Origin: Hydractinia symbiolongicarpus
Lineage: Eukaryota; Cnidaria; Hydrozoa; Anthoathecata; Hydractiniidae
Direction: 5' to 3'
Length of the DNA stretch: 64,000 bases
Assembly (NCBI RefSeq): GCF_029227915.1
Contig: NC_079882.1
Location: 10,230,001-10,294,000 of the forward strand
Below the pieces are notes generated by a model that searched no databases, had not been told where the DNA came from, and was given only the letters and a program-made list of their open reading frames with translations. Shown here piece after piece: positions 24,414-36,794 of this stretch; position 1 is the stretch's first letter, and the number at the start of each line of letters is the position of its first letter. The translations under genes and the position numbers were made by a program.

Positions 24414-25604
24414 TGATTAGCTTTCCCTTTTTAAACTGAATTTTATGTATAAACACACCAGTTAGAACCAATTAACAATTAAGAAAAAGTCAAATCAGGA
24501 GTTAATTTTTGTTGACTAATTAGTGACATGTCAGTAATATGACAATTAAGATAGGTTGATTGAAGTTTCTGATAATTCTGATAATAATCTAAGGACAGGA
24601 AAAGATATAATGTTTTTCGCAGTTAAGTTTTTTTGCATAACGCAACCAATTCTTTTTCCTGTTTCTCTCGTATGCTTGCACTTCTATTTATCTCCAAACA
24701 TACCTCGAGGTTTATCCCACAGAGGTCTGGGAACGAGAAGGTACGACAAGCCTAATGATATGTATGTTTTTCGTATAAAAAAGGCGGTAAAACTTTTTAC
24801 CGACCAACTTATTTAAATCACAAGACTAAAATGCGTCAAAAATAGGAGGATTGGATGTTGTTAGTCACATCTTGAGTTGAAATTTTTATATAAAAAGGAA
24901 AGTTTGTTAACTTTTTGCATGTATCAAATTTTGCTTCATTTAACAAGAATTGTCTTTTATTTTTCAAAAAAATAACTCCAAAAAAAAATTAATATAATTT
25001 ATAATGAATATTTTGCTAAATAAAAATGTTTATCCACCTTTTCTTTTTAGCGAATATTTTTGCGTTTAGAAACAACTAAACAATTATGATTGGATAATCG
25101 TTGACGTAAATGATGCCGCTAAAAATCTTGCATAATCTATCATTGTTGATGAAGGGTAGTAATTAACTGATGTACAAGCAACCATTTCTCGATATCTTGT
25201 GAGGGCTAGGAACAGGAAATTGTAGTAATAGTTAATTAAGCTGGCGGGACACTAATTGGTTTGGACGCCCCTTCGATTGGGATATGAAAACAGGTATTAC
25301 CATAAAGTAAAAATTTAAACTTAAATGTCCAGTGGCTTCTAGACTTAAGAAACTTTTAAAACTACACAAGCAGCTTTCTATATAACGTTTTATATAGAGG
25401 AGTGGGCATAGTTTCCAGTGGTTAGGCTTTTGCAAACATTTTAGAAAAAATTTTGAAATATTAAATTTCCTTACAGTTTGTTTTTTTATTTTGGAAGGGA
25501 GCTGAACAGCATATCAGATCAGAAATTCTGATAAAGAAAAACCGAAGAAACATGTTGCATAGCTCTAACATGTCATTTGACTGAATAAAACATACATAAA
25601 GGCT

Positions 25605-25728
25605 CAACCTCGTTCCCAGGGCAATTTTTCGCTTTTTTGATATCCGAGACGGCGCGAAGAAATGATTTCATTTCTTCTCGCCGTCCGAGATTGTCAAAAA
25701 GAGAAAAATGGGCCTAGGGACGAGGTTG
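25605..25728. mobile_element. Foldback MITE with 9-bp target-site duplication
   Basis: It starts CAACCTCGTTCCCAGGGC and ends GGGCCTAGGGACGAGGTTG, inverted matches of each other, with further inner palindromes. It is flanked on both sides by ATAAAGGCT (25596-25604 and 25729-25737), a perfect 9-bp duplication. A 9-bp duplication is typical of Mutator-like and some other DNA transposons. Confidence 0.85.
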
Positions 25729-27074
25729 ATAAAGGCTTCTTCTCGAAATCCCCCCTCTTATATTGCCTCCCCCACCCCCAGTTACCCGTTTATGCTTACC
25801 CTTACCGCACAACCCGTTTATATGGTAGTTCAGAGTAGCTACGTCCGCTTCGACATAAGTAATGAAATATTTGGAGGTTTTTCACTAAAATTTGTCTGCC
25901 TAAAATAGTTTTGCAAATTTAAAAATCCCCAAATTTCTATATTTACGAAGTCCGATTTTCGAAAATGGATATATCCTACCCTTATAATTACAATACCCCA
26001 AAAAAATTTAACGCCACGAAATTTTTCCTCACAGAAGATGATGGGCAAAGCGAATATCACGAGTGCTAGTTATTTTTTACATTTCCTCAATTTGGAGGAA
26101 ATGAAACTTTATTCTATAAGTCCTTATCTCATCTCGCCCGTAACATACTTACGTCAAAACCAATGAAGGACAAAAGAGAGTTGTTATTTTCAAGACTAAC
26201 ACATGATTTGCGTAGGCAGAAAGATGTGATTGCCAACAAACCCGTCCAAGCTAAATATATGCAAAAGCATATGTTGCTAAGCGGTAACGCGTTCCTAAGC
26301 AGCTCAACCAATCAACGTCAGCATTGGTAGCTAAAATAGGTTAAAGTAATCCGTGGTCAAGTGTCTTTTTTCTTTTTTCTTAAGAGGTAATTAAATTTGG
26401 CACCATAAAAGTTTCGCACCATACGTTAACTTAATCGATCTTATTGTGTCGTACTTTTTGTTTTATTGATTTAAGAACGTAACCCCAACAGCCTGTCTTG
26501 TTTTGGTCTCGACAAGTTCATTCATTGCATATGTATAAGAAAAATTATAATCTTGATGACATATCCAGAAAGGTCGTCTTTTGCAGATTAATATTATTGT
26601 CTGTTAAATTTCAATAATGACTGACTAGCAGTGAGGTAACATGATTTTATGATGTCAGCCATTGTTACGAATGTTACGACTTGTCAAAAGCATCACTATG
26701 CTGATGTCAAGAGTAGGAATACATCCACCGGATATGGAATAACTCTCTTATCAGGAAAACTCGCTTCCAGACCTTCACCATCGTTAGATAAGGCTTGACT
26801 AACTTCTTACAATATAAACGATGTTTGTGCGTTCTTGTATCCTGTTTAATTTATGTCTCTGTGAAAATAAGAACCATATATCACTAGATCATGAGAACAT
26901 ATGTACAAAAAGAAACAACAGGTCCTGGGATCAAGGTTAATTTATACCCAGGTAAACGTACCTGCGTTAAATTTTAGATGAAGACCTTTATTTTAGCACA
27001 GTTTCAATAGTTACGCAGTTAAAAGCCGTGATTACTCACAAACTATTCTACTTAGCTATACGTATATAACTTAA

Positions 27075-27145
27075 CATCCTCGTCTCCAGAGTTTGTTGCC
27101 CGATGCCAAGGCTGCTAAAGGCAAGGAACCCTAGGGACGAGGTTG
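27075..27145. mobile_element. Foldback MITE, CCTCGTCTCC family
   Basis: A 71-bp diverged member bounded by 'catcctcgtctccag' and 'ccctagggacgaggttg'. Confidence 0.6.
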
Positions 27146-27479
27146 GAAACTACCGTTTCGATGATTCTATTTACAAATTTTATTTCAGCCTGTATTTTGT
27201 TTATAATCTGCGTTGAAGAGCCTCTTAAATTTGTTCCTTATTTTCCAATAAACTGATTCGTCCAGCTAAGTGCGGTTACTTTGCGATTGTTATTGAGAAG
27301 TGGATTATTCTTTTTTATCAAGAAAAAATAAATCGTGCGGTAACTAAGTTGGGAATTAGGTTGGTTAAGATTCTAGAAAATATATCCAAACAATTTGGGT
27401 ACTTAAAACTTTATGTTTGTTTTTCAGAGCTGTTAAGATGTTTTTGGTTAATGTTTGACTTTTAAAGTACTCACCGAGC

Positions 27480-27564
27480 CAACCCCAGTACCTTTAACGT
27501 GGCGACGAAAACGATCAGAAAGTGCAGCGTCGTTGAGAAGCAAATAGTCCTAGGGACGAGGTTG
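27480..27564. mobile_element. Diverged foldback MITE, CCTCGTCCC family
   Basis: The right end 'tcctagggacgaggttg' is intact. The left end 'caaccccagtacc' is diverged, so the left boundary is approximate. Confidence 0.45.
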
Positions 27565-27918
27565 CTGACAGTCCAACAAAAACAAAATGCTTGGATTATA
27601 TAGTGTTATAAATAGTTTTTAAACACAGCGAAAAATGTTTTACACTGTTAAATTTTTAGCTTTGTATTTCATCACATTTATTTGGATTGTCAAGTCCGTG
27701 TTTGAATTGCTTGGGACATAATTTTTAAAACATGGACATAATTTTTAAAACATACACAAAAAGAAAATAGTGTACTTTCCAGCTCTGTTTTTCTCATCAA
27801 TTTTGATAATTTCATCACTAAAAGTTACTTAACAATTTAACATCTGGTTGCTTAGGGTTAAAAAAACAAAGTGTAGAGATCCTGCATGCTCATAATTGAT
27901 CAAATTTTTTATGATCAT

Positions 27919-28013
27919 GCCGCCCTCGTCCCCAGGGTTTTTTGTCTTTTTGATATGAGAGAAGACGACTTCCATATCAAAAAAGACAAAAAACCCTGGG
28001 GACGAGGGTGACG
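27919..28013. mobile_element. Foldback MITE with near-perfect 36-nt arms
   Basis: The left arm from 27923 (ccctcgtccccagggttttt...) and the right arm ending 28008 are inverted matches differing by a single T, separated by about 15 nt. It is the best-preserved hairpin of the family in this window. Confidence 0.85.
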
Positions 28014-29487
28014 GCCATACCTGTTGTTTCCTATTTTTATGTTTTGATTCAAATTTTTTCATTGCAACCTAATATTTAAACTCGTAAAGAAGGCGATAAT
28101 TCTTATAATACTCTCAGAAAATCACCAACTTTCAACTGATAGTTATTTTATAAAAAAACTCGTTAATAATGGAGTAATTAATATGCACAGTTTATTGTTT
28201 GTGTTTTAAAACGTAAACCGAAATCTTAAGATGGGATTAGACGGAATTTTTTGTTGTTTGTTCATTTATTGACGGATAGGCTTTTTAACCCGCGGCACGC
28301 TTCGTCACTAAGGTATTAAATTGTCATTAATTTAATGAATCGAACTGTGTGTAATCCATCTTCACAAAGATTAGCTCTTGGCTACCCTTTTGAACAGAAA
28401 TGTCTCCAGCAAAGAGCATAAACGCCGTCTATAAGAACAATTCTTAAAAAAAAAACTGAATGACTTTTAATTTTTTTAGCTGCTTCTATTAGCATGAGCT
28501 GAAACGGTATATTTTATGTTTGTCTAATTTCATGAAAGAACTAGTGATTGTCACCTGCATTGACTGCAATAAACAAAAGACAAGAAAAGCTAGGTGCCTT
28601 AAAGTAAATAAAGTTATGAACAACTTTGCGTATTTGTATTTTCATATTTCAATATTAAGGAAATGCAATACCGACTTGAGAGTGTCGCCGGCTAGACAGA
28701 ATTACAAATACTTTTCCAGTCTAGCGTAAAGACGCTTGGTTAAAATTTATATTTACATAATAATAACTCACTGTTCATATAATCAGTATATTTAACGCTA
28801 ATGTGTAACATTTTGGATGTGGTGTGACCATTATAGATAAGGATAAATAATTATAATCAAACAATATTGTTTGATATAACATCCTGTTACGGTGTGAGAC
28901 ACAGAGAGGTAGATGAGAACAGCTATTTCTTCGAAAGTACAGATAATTAGCAAACGTATGCAAGAAGTACGCTTCATTCATTCATTGACAACTTCCTGAA
29001 TTATCCTGATTAAAATATTTTAAAAATGATAAGAATTCCGAGTTTTTTGAAAAAAAAATGTTAATCTAATATTTTATACATCTTGTCTTTCCCATCATTT
29101 GTTTATATTTTTTAAAAATTCTAAGCAATGAATATTTAGCTTTCCTGGTAAATAAATCGTGTTGTCTTACCAAATAAAAAATAGTAGAGACATTTTTATG
29201 CAAGCTGTCAATGCCTTACGCAATTTTTAATAGCGCCCTTGATAACATACGAGATACACTAAATCATATTAAGTTTTCGAGATAAGAAAGTTACGTAGCT
29301 ATAAAAAAAAATTGAGCTTTCAATATTCCCTCTTCTATTTATATATATCCACTTTATTACCTGCGTTTGATTCGCTGCCAAGAAAAACAATAATTGTATT
29401 AATTTTGAGAATTCATTATGTCAATGTTTTTTGTTAGCAAAAGTAATTATAACAAATAATGAACAATAGTTATTGTTTATAATAAGG

Positions 29488-29495
29488 TATAAATA
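29488..29495 (+). promoter_or_regulatory. TATA box of the small secreted-peptide gene
   Basis: TATAAATA in the context ggtataaataagccggcc, about 30 nt upstream of a plausible transcription start near 29520 and about 108 nt upstream of the first ATG. Confidence 0.6.
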
Positions 29496-29595
29496 AGCCG
29501 GCCAGAACATGCTTAAGTCATTATACGTTCGAAGTTAAAAGGAGAAGTAAGACTCGCAACGATTTCCAAGTTTGATTAATCAACACTGAGGCTAA

Positions 29596-29992
29596 ATGGT
29601 AGGTATTAATAATGGCTTTTCCAGCTTTTTTAACGATTACTAAATGTAAAGTGAATTGCTGTGCATTTAATGAGCTGATCTAATGTTCTTTTTATTTTTT
29701 TCAGTTTTGTGACAACATGAAGTGTTTGTTGGTAATCGCAGTCGTGATAAATATATGCTATGTACACACAGCTCCGATCGCTCGTGATAAAAACGAGTCG
29801 AAGATGATTTGTATCTTCAAATGTCGAACAAAATTTCAACAGTGCGTAAATTCGGATATATTATTGTTCAAAACATGCAAAGACGGACAGTATAGATGTC
29901 GGACAAAGTGCGATAAAAAGACAGGGAAAACGATGATAGCAAAGTTAAGAAAAAGAATGAAGAAAGTGGAAGCTAATTTAAAAAAATTGTAG
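29596..29992 (+). CDS. Small secreted cysteine-rich basic peptide, two exons
   Basis: I recognise no family. Exon 1 ends ATG|GTAGGT at 29598, and exon 2 (29705-29992) begins in frame, so translation may start at 29596 (adding MFCDN) or at the Met at 29717. From that Met the product has 91 residues: a signal peptide of about 19 residues (MKCLLVIAVVINICYVHTA), then a core with six cysteines spaced C-x3-C-x6-C-x10-C-x6-C-x3-C. The spacing is mirror-symmetric, and CRTK recurs in both halves. A strongly basic C-terminal tail follows (KLRKRMKKVEANLKKL). Paired CX3C motifs suggest a disulfide-linked helical hairpin; the basic tail would suit an antimicrobial, hormone-like or toxin-like secreted peptide, but nothing visible decides between these. 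An upstream TATA box, a spliced 5' exon and an AATAAA downstream support a real, compact gene. Confidence 0.7.
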
Positions 29993-30165
29993 TTGAACTA
30001 CATTGGACGCCATTATGGGATAAACGATGCTTGATCATTACGTCGTCAAAAACATATTCTCAGAAGAATTTATAGTTCCGAATGTCCCTCCCGTAAATGT
30101 GATATCACTTCAATCGGACCCTATGACTAAATAATTTAAATAAGTTATATAAATATGTTGATCAT

Positions 30166-30171
30166 AATAAA
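30166..30171 (+). terminator. Polyadenylation signal of the small secreted-peptide gene
   Basis: AATAAA, about 175 nt downstream of the stop codon and followed by a T-rich stretch. Confidence 0.6.
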
Positions 30172-31189
30172 TTATTTTTTGTTAGTGTTTTTATTCTAAT
30201 TAGATATAAATAGTTCATATAGATGTAAATATATATTTATTTATTTATCTTAAATATATATTCTAGACGAAAATGTTTTTTTATCAACACGTTTCCATTG
30301 ACTTAACTTACTTCGTCTAAGAAGAGACCCGGAGACGAGGTTAGACAGAAGTATATCCACTATATATGTGTAATTAACATAGCGCCAAAAAATTTATAGA
30401 AACCAATCATAAAGAATCTTTTTTGTAGGAAAACTGGAGGCACTTTATATTTTTCCTTCTTCTACATGTAAAACAGGAACTTCAGGACCATAATATGTCA
30501 TTTTCCATAATTACAATACTTCAATAATCTATCACATGAATCCTTTTCCACAAAAGATAAAATCAAACCACACGAAAGGTGCCGTCGATCTTTCTAACCT
30601 TAAAATATATAGAAACTTATCATACAAGGAAATTTTGGTTACGGCAGCTAGTCAAAATTAATCAAAAGTTTATTAAATTTTATCAGTAGAGTGGTAAAAG
30701 AAAAAATATATCAACACGTAACATAATATGATAATTAACATAAAAGATAAGAAAAACAAACAGAAAATAAAATGTTTGTTTTTGTTTTTAGTTTTTGTTA
30801 TTTTTTTCGCCAAAGTAAGCAAAATAAATGTAGTAATGACAGGCCAGTTATCGTTTTATTATTTTGTTCTCAGGCGTGTCTAAATGCATCATATAATTTG
30901 AGTAATTAGTAGAAATATGAGAAACAAAACGAAATCACAACATGGCAGCAGATGTAATGATGTATTTTTGATGAGTCAGCGTTGGGCGTTTTTTTTTTCG
31001 TTCTTTAAAGTTTTATCACATCTTGATAATGCACAGACAAAAAATATACAGTGGAGAAATTGCATCTTTGTGTACGTCGACGTTTTTATCAAAGATTTTT
31101 CCCGCCAAAAGGTTCTTATCCATATAAGCAGCTACCTAGCAGCTGTATATTTCTTTGACACTTTAATTTTAATTTAAAGTTTGTTTTAC

Positions 31190-31600
31190 TTTTAATGCAA
31201 AAACTTTTTTGACCCTCTTTTTCGAAAGTTTTTGCCTTTGGAAATTTCAAAACAGCAAAACGCATGTTTTTTTAAAACGAAATCATATCCAACGTAAAAG
31301 ACGTGAAGTTTTTCACACCACAAAATCTTTTTTTTCAAGCAAACTTAAGACCCTCCCTGTAATTCATTGTCATCAAAAAAACCAATGACACATGTATGGA
31401 TATTATTTTTCACGAAAAAATAACCTTTTTCCCCGATTCGCGAAAGTTTTTTCTGCGAAATTTGTTCCAAAAACCGCGAAAAGGGAAAGTTTACACCATA
31501 ATTTTTTTTGTTTTTTTTGATACGCAAAAGTTTCTTCCTACGAAAGTTACTGCCCTTAAAGTATTGCTTTCACCCATAATCAAGGCCATTGTTTAACACA
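31190..31600. repeat. GCGAAAGTTT-type dispersed repeat
   Basis: It contains repeated short motifs such as 'cgcgaaagttttttctgcgaaattt' and 'cgaaagttactgcccttaaagtat'. Similar wording recurs at about 4560-4640 ('gaccgcgaaatttttcgaggtggcc') and 62860-63030 ('acgcgaaagtttattccc'). Boundaries are not resolvable by eye. Confidence 0.45.
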
Positions 31601-34600
31601 TATTCGTACTGCAGTACCATCAGTGTATATATTCACCTAAATTGGCGGCACTGATGATGTCTTAAAGTTTCTGCTACAGATTTATGAACAGTCTTATCGC
31701 GATATTTAAAGTCGAGTAGGCGCCCGACGTCGAGTTAAACTAAATGTTTGTTTTGACGCTAAATATTACTTTCTGTGTATCTCTCCACTCGAGAGAGATT
31801 TCTTTGTTACTCACAGTTAGATCATCCACCAGGAACAAATATGATGTGTTGTTTTTATGATACGTGAAGTTTCTCACGCAATTAACAACATTAATTATTC
31901 GAATTTAATTATTTGCATCATCTGATCGTTTCACTATTATTTTATTCGGTTATTTTATTCTTGTTTGTTTCACTTATTTATTTTTTGCTGACTTAAAACT
32001 CTGGGTGTTTTTAAAATATTCAGTCACCTAGACGTTTTTCCGAATGAGCTTAAGGCGGCTGGAAAGGGCGTTGTTTAAAAACATGACGGAACGATTTTTT
32101 ATAAGGAACGTATATTTTTTAGCTTAGCCGTCTTATTGCGACATCTTATTTTTTATCCCTGGTTATTTTAGTGAGTGCTTATGTACTGAATTGGTGTGAA
32201 TAGGCCTTTAACGTACCGCAGGAAAGCGCTTAAAGCCAAATGCGCACGGATTATTTTCCAAAATAGACTAAAACATACTGTGTTTATTAAGGAAATGTCT
32301 TGAACCAGAAAATTTCCAGAAGCTGTGCTTGCCATATCCCTAGATTCTAAGTTTTTTTGCATCCAAATTAACTTAAACATAAATGAGTCCTGGGGACGGG
32401 ATTGCTTCAATTATGTACACAAGAGAACACAAACATAAAACTCACAACATAAAGTTAGTGAGATTTCTATTTTCTTGTGTTCGGTGTTGCAGGATTTTTA
32501 AAACAGGTTTTTGAAACTATTAATTTTATTTGAAAAACAAACACAAACTTTTGTTGTTATTCATTTCTTTTTGTTTTGGACTTTAAAAAAATTATTTTAG
32601 TCAGCAACACCTCTTGTTTGTTGGTAAGTACAAGATTGTATGATACTTTGGAGAGAAAAAAACAATCACTGATAAAAAAACAACTCATTAGCAGCGGTAA
32701 GATAAAGTTGGTGTTTGTATTGAAACTTCTTGTTGAATATCGTGACACTATATATAGGATGTCTTTATCTACCTGATAAACGAGGCATGCACTTATTTTC
32801 ACACTCAGTTTTCGTGAGAATATTTTTTAAACATTAGGCTTAACAGCTCAGTGAAAAACTACAGAAAGTCTGTTGAAAGAGATATCCTTGGGCTGTGTCT
32901 GACAACTGAATTTTAATGTGTTTTTGCTGTCAACGCATTATTTGCACGAATCCAAAAACCTTCTTATATTGTAAAACCTTTTTTTATCATTTTGTGGGTA
33001 ACGCGATGCGACAATGCAATTTCATAACTAAGTGGAAAGCTATTATTCAAATAATTGGTAACAAATTTATGGTAATCTATTTTTAGAATTGTAGTAATTT
33101 TGCGGGCAACGCTACTCTCCATCGTAGTAATTTTCAGTTAACACTCCCTCTCCTAAATTGAAATTCGTGTAAATTAATAATTATACAACCTCGTTTCCAA
33201 GGCATTTCACCTTTTGATGAATTTGATACCGTTAGTCGCGCGGCTCAGGGAGCTAAAAGAAATCACAAATTGAGCTTCATTTAGTCACCCAGATCTTGGA
33301 TCTGTAAAATCTGGAGGTAAAATCTGGACCAAAATCTCAATGTCCTCCAAGGACCGTAAAGACCTTTGAAAGGATAGAAATTAGGCGAAATTAGTTGCTA
33401 AGAGTATTGTTAAGGAAATGGCCCTCAAAATATGTGATACTACAACAGAAATGAATTCTACGATACATTTTACTTCAGAAATTCTTTAACTTTTTGTTAC
33501 TTAATAATAACAAAAAAATGTGATTAAATTTTCCCTTCCTTATTATTATTATTGAAATTAATTACCCTAAATAACCTCTTCAGTTCCTATTGATAATGCA
33601 ATAACAGAGGTCCTGCGAAGGGGGTCCTAGTTCATATAAAGCCCCTAATTGAGCTACGAAAGTTGCTTAATTACACCAATCGCTCAACTAGCAACTAGAC
33701 AACCTGATTTCCTCCCAAGTGAAAAGTACACATTATGTTTCTTTGTCATTCCATGGAATAAACTTATCTTGTTTTTCTGAAACTTATAAAATATCTAGTT
33801 ATATTAAAACTGTCATTTGCTCTACTCGTTAGCCATCTAAAAAAATCGGAAAAAAGTTACAAGTTGTGAAAGGTTTTCAATGTTAGCATAGCTAACTAAT
33901 CTTGCAAAACAAAAACATCGCTGTTCTCGTAGGATTAATTTCAGTGGTTCTACCTGAACGTGCCCGATAAAACAATCATCAAAATGCTTCTGGGTCAGAA
34001 AACCAATAATCGCAATGAGAATTAAAAAGTACGGTGTATTAAAGTATTATAATGCCGTTTAAGCATTTAGTTTGATAAACCATATAAGAAAAAGATGTTC
34101 TGCTAAAATCGGTAAGAATTTTTACAACCTTGCTTCGTCCAAATTTTTGTTAAGTTTAGATTGTTAGTTTTTTTTCGTCGTTTTAATTTCAAGAAACACC
34201 TTTGTTTGCTTACGACCTAGCTACACAGCTTGAGAAACTGCACGTAGAGAATAAAATGACTGATTGTCTTCCGGTGACAATAGTGGGTCAAAAGTAACCA
34301 AACTAATTATACTTACTAATTGGATTGAAATGGACCGACAAACAGCTTGATGAGACAAACAACTACAATTTCCGCCATTTTTTAATCATTTAATTCTCAA
34401 TTTCTTTACCCCTGTCAGGCATTATCCAATTTCAATTTTGAAATTGTAGATTAAACAATTAACAATGCGTTACTCATTCAATTTACCTTTATTTTTTTGA
34501 CATCATTAGATAATGAGATTAATCAAAAAGAAAGATTTTAGCCAATGCTTCTGTTATACAATAGGTACTGTTGTATGGCTGAAGTGCACGCGCAGATGAA

Positions 34601-36687
34601 CAACCAGTTTCAGTACTGGATTACATCTGAATCGGTGTCATTACTGAGATGTGTCTTGCAGTTAATGATCCAATATGCAAGGTCGACAAAACCAAAAGAG
34701 AGAGGGGATGGGGGGGGGGGGGGGGGGGTTGGATTCAAAAATAATATTTTCTTCATTCTAGCACAATAAAATTTTAAAATTTGAATATAGATTTTTAAGC
34801 CAATCTAGAGGCCTTAAATTCCAACAAATTCATAGCGCAGCGCCAACCAAGGTAGGGCCCTCTTTAGTTGCTATAATGGTCCCTTTAAAACAGATTCGTC
34901 CACCTATGATATGTACATTCAAGACAGGTTTCCACTTTCGAAATACCTTCTTTTTTCAATTGATCGGCGTCGATCGATTCAACCAATTTCAATGAAGTGG
35001 AAGCTTGCCATAAGATGATTGAGTTTTGATCCATACGTGAGTATAGAAAATAAGAATCAAAGGTTATTATAGTTTAAATGTGGAAAAATAATAGTTGATT
35101 CTTATTTTTTGAAAACTCGTCCAGTATGTCCTCGTTGCGGCTGATATTTACTTTAAAAATATTTCTCTACTGTTTCTGGATACAAAAATCCTGAATATAA
35201 CTTTCTGGAACACCGTTATACAAATATTTATACGCATATTAATTGACATTCAAATGCTTCCTATCACTAACATACGTCATCCAGGATCGGGCCTAATGTC
35301 AATCTAAACGTATACACGTCAATGTGTTACTGTCAACTGTCGCCTCACGAAAGCGTCTCTTTTTTTCGCTGACTTAAAATTAGACTTCGGCAAGCAACCT
35401 ACTAAATGGCTCGATATCCGTCTTTTTAATTCCGCTTCGAAGCATTGTTTAATAATTTAAGTGAAATCTGCAAAAGAGGACAAAAAAAAGAATCATTTAA
35501 AGTTCTTTTAATTTCGTCATTATAATGTTCAACATTTATTTAAGGCGGATAGAAAAAAAGGAGAACAAATTGTATTTCTTTTTTAGTACTGTTGTATTAT
35601 TCTCCTAGATTTAACTAATTAAGATGTTTTGAAAAAGAAAATACAGAAAATTAAGCTTAATTCAGAATATGAGACGTTTTTCACACATGTCCGTTTATCT
35701 CCTTTTCTTTGCAATTCTAAAACGACGGCGTCATTCGTTCTGGTGTGGACCGTAAATAATTTGCAAATAAACGCTTCTTCTGTAGAAGACCGTGTTCTAA
35801 ATATAAATTCTCATTTAGTATACTTTGTTTTTATTTCTATTGTTCTTAGTTATTCGAGCACGTTATTCAACGATAATCTCATCTGAAATAATTTTCTATC
35901 TCATTCAAATAACATTGCTTGTACCAAGGTATAAATTATGTCCAAATTATTCAACCACGTGGTAAAAGCTAAAATTTAGAATTTTTTTAAAACAATATTA
36001 CTCGACTCCAATCATTTTTTGCACCAAATTATGATAATGTCCAAATTATTAACAACGTGCTGGATTGCAATGTTATTGTAAAAATCTAGAGATGATGCTT
36101 AGCTAATTGGAGTGGAGGCAAGCACAAAACGTATTCTTGGTCGCGTAGAGGATAGAAAGTGTAAAAAAGATTTTATTTTATTTAACTTTTTTGTTAGAAA
36201 CAAAAAATACTAGAAACATGATTGTGCAATTCTTCGCTTGAGCAATCTCGTGATCAAGCTTAAAAATTCGTTATATTACTACTATCCCTCGCACGTTTTT
36301 TGAAGAAATAGTCTATACCCCTAAAAAATATTTCCATATGCTCTTGTCTTCGTACGGTGGTACTGAGGTTGTTGCATAAAGACCAAATTTTGCATTTTTT
36401 AAAGTGTACACTGAAGATGGTATTTTTCATTTTTTTAGACAACCTTTGTAACTTCACTACATCACAAAAGATATAAATAGAGGGGAGACTGTTATTAAGT
36501 GTAAATTCAGAACCAAATAGCGATCTATTTGAATCTTTGACTTTTAATGATTGTTTTGAATCCTTTTCTTATCAAAATAAATATTATATGACTGATAAAA
36601 AGAAACATTTACATATTCCATGTTATAGTTACACTTTACAAGAAACCATATGATTGCTTTTAAAATCACTTCGATTTTACAGCTTAG

Positions 36688-36794
36688 CAACCCTTGTCAT
36701 CAGGGTCTTGTGGCCCCTGGAGCCGTCATTATGAAATAGCCTTTTTGCCGCTATAACTTCATCAACAAGGCAAAATGACCTGGGAACGAGGTTG
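36688..36794. mobile_element. Foldback MITE, diverged member
   Basis: Bounded by 'caacccttgtcatcagggtc' and 'gacctgggaacgaggttg', with an imperfect internal hairpin. Confidence 0.6.

Larger units (their letters stand above)
18796..29487. other. 10.7-kb gene-poor region
   Basis: The region runs from the PORCN stop to the small peptide gene and includes the PORCN 3'UTR. It contains two minisatellites (20071-20205, 21128-21500), a perfect palindrome (24362-24413), several foldback elements (25605, 27075, 27480, 27919) and very AT-rich DNA. I found no exon with convincing coding character on either strand. Confidence 0.6.
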
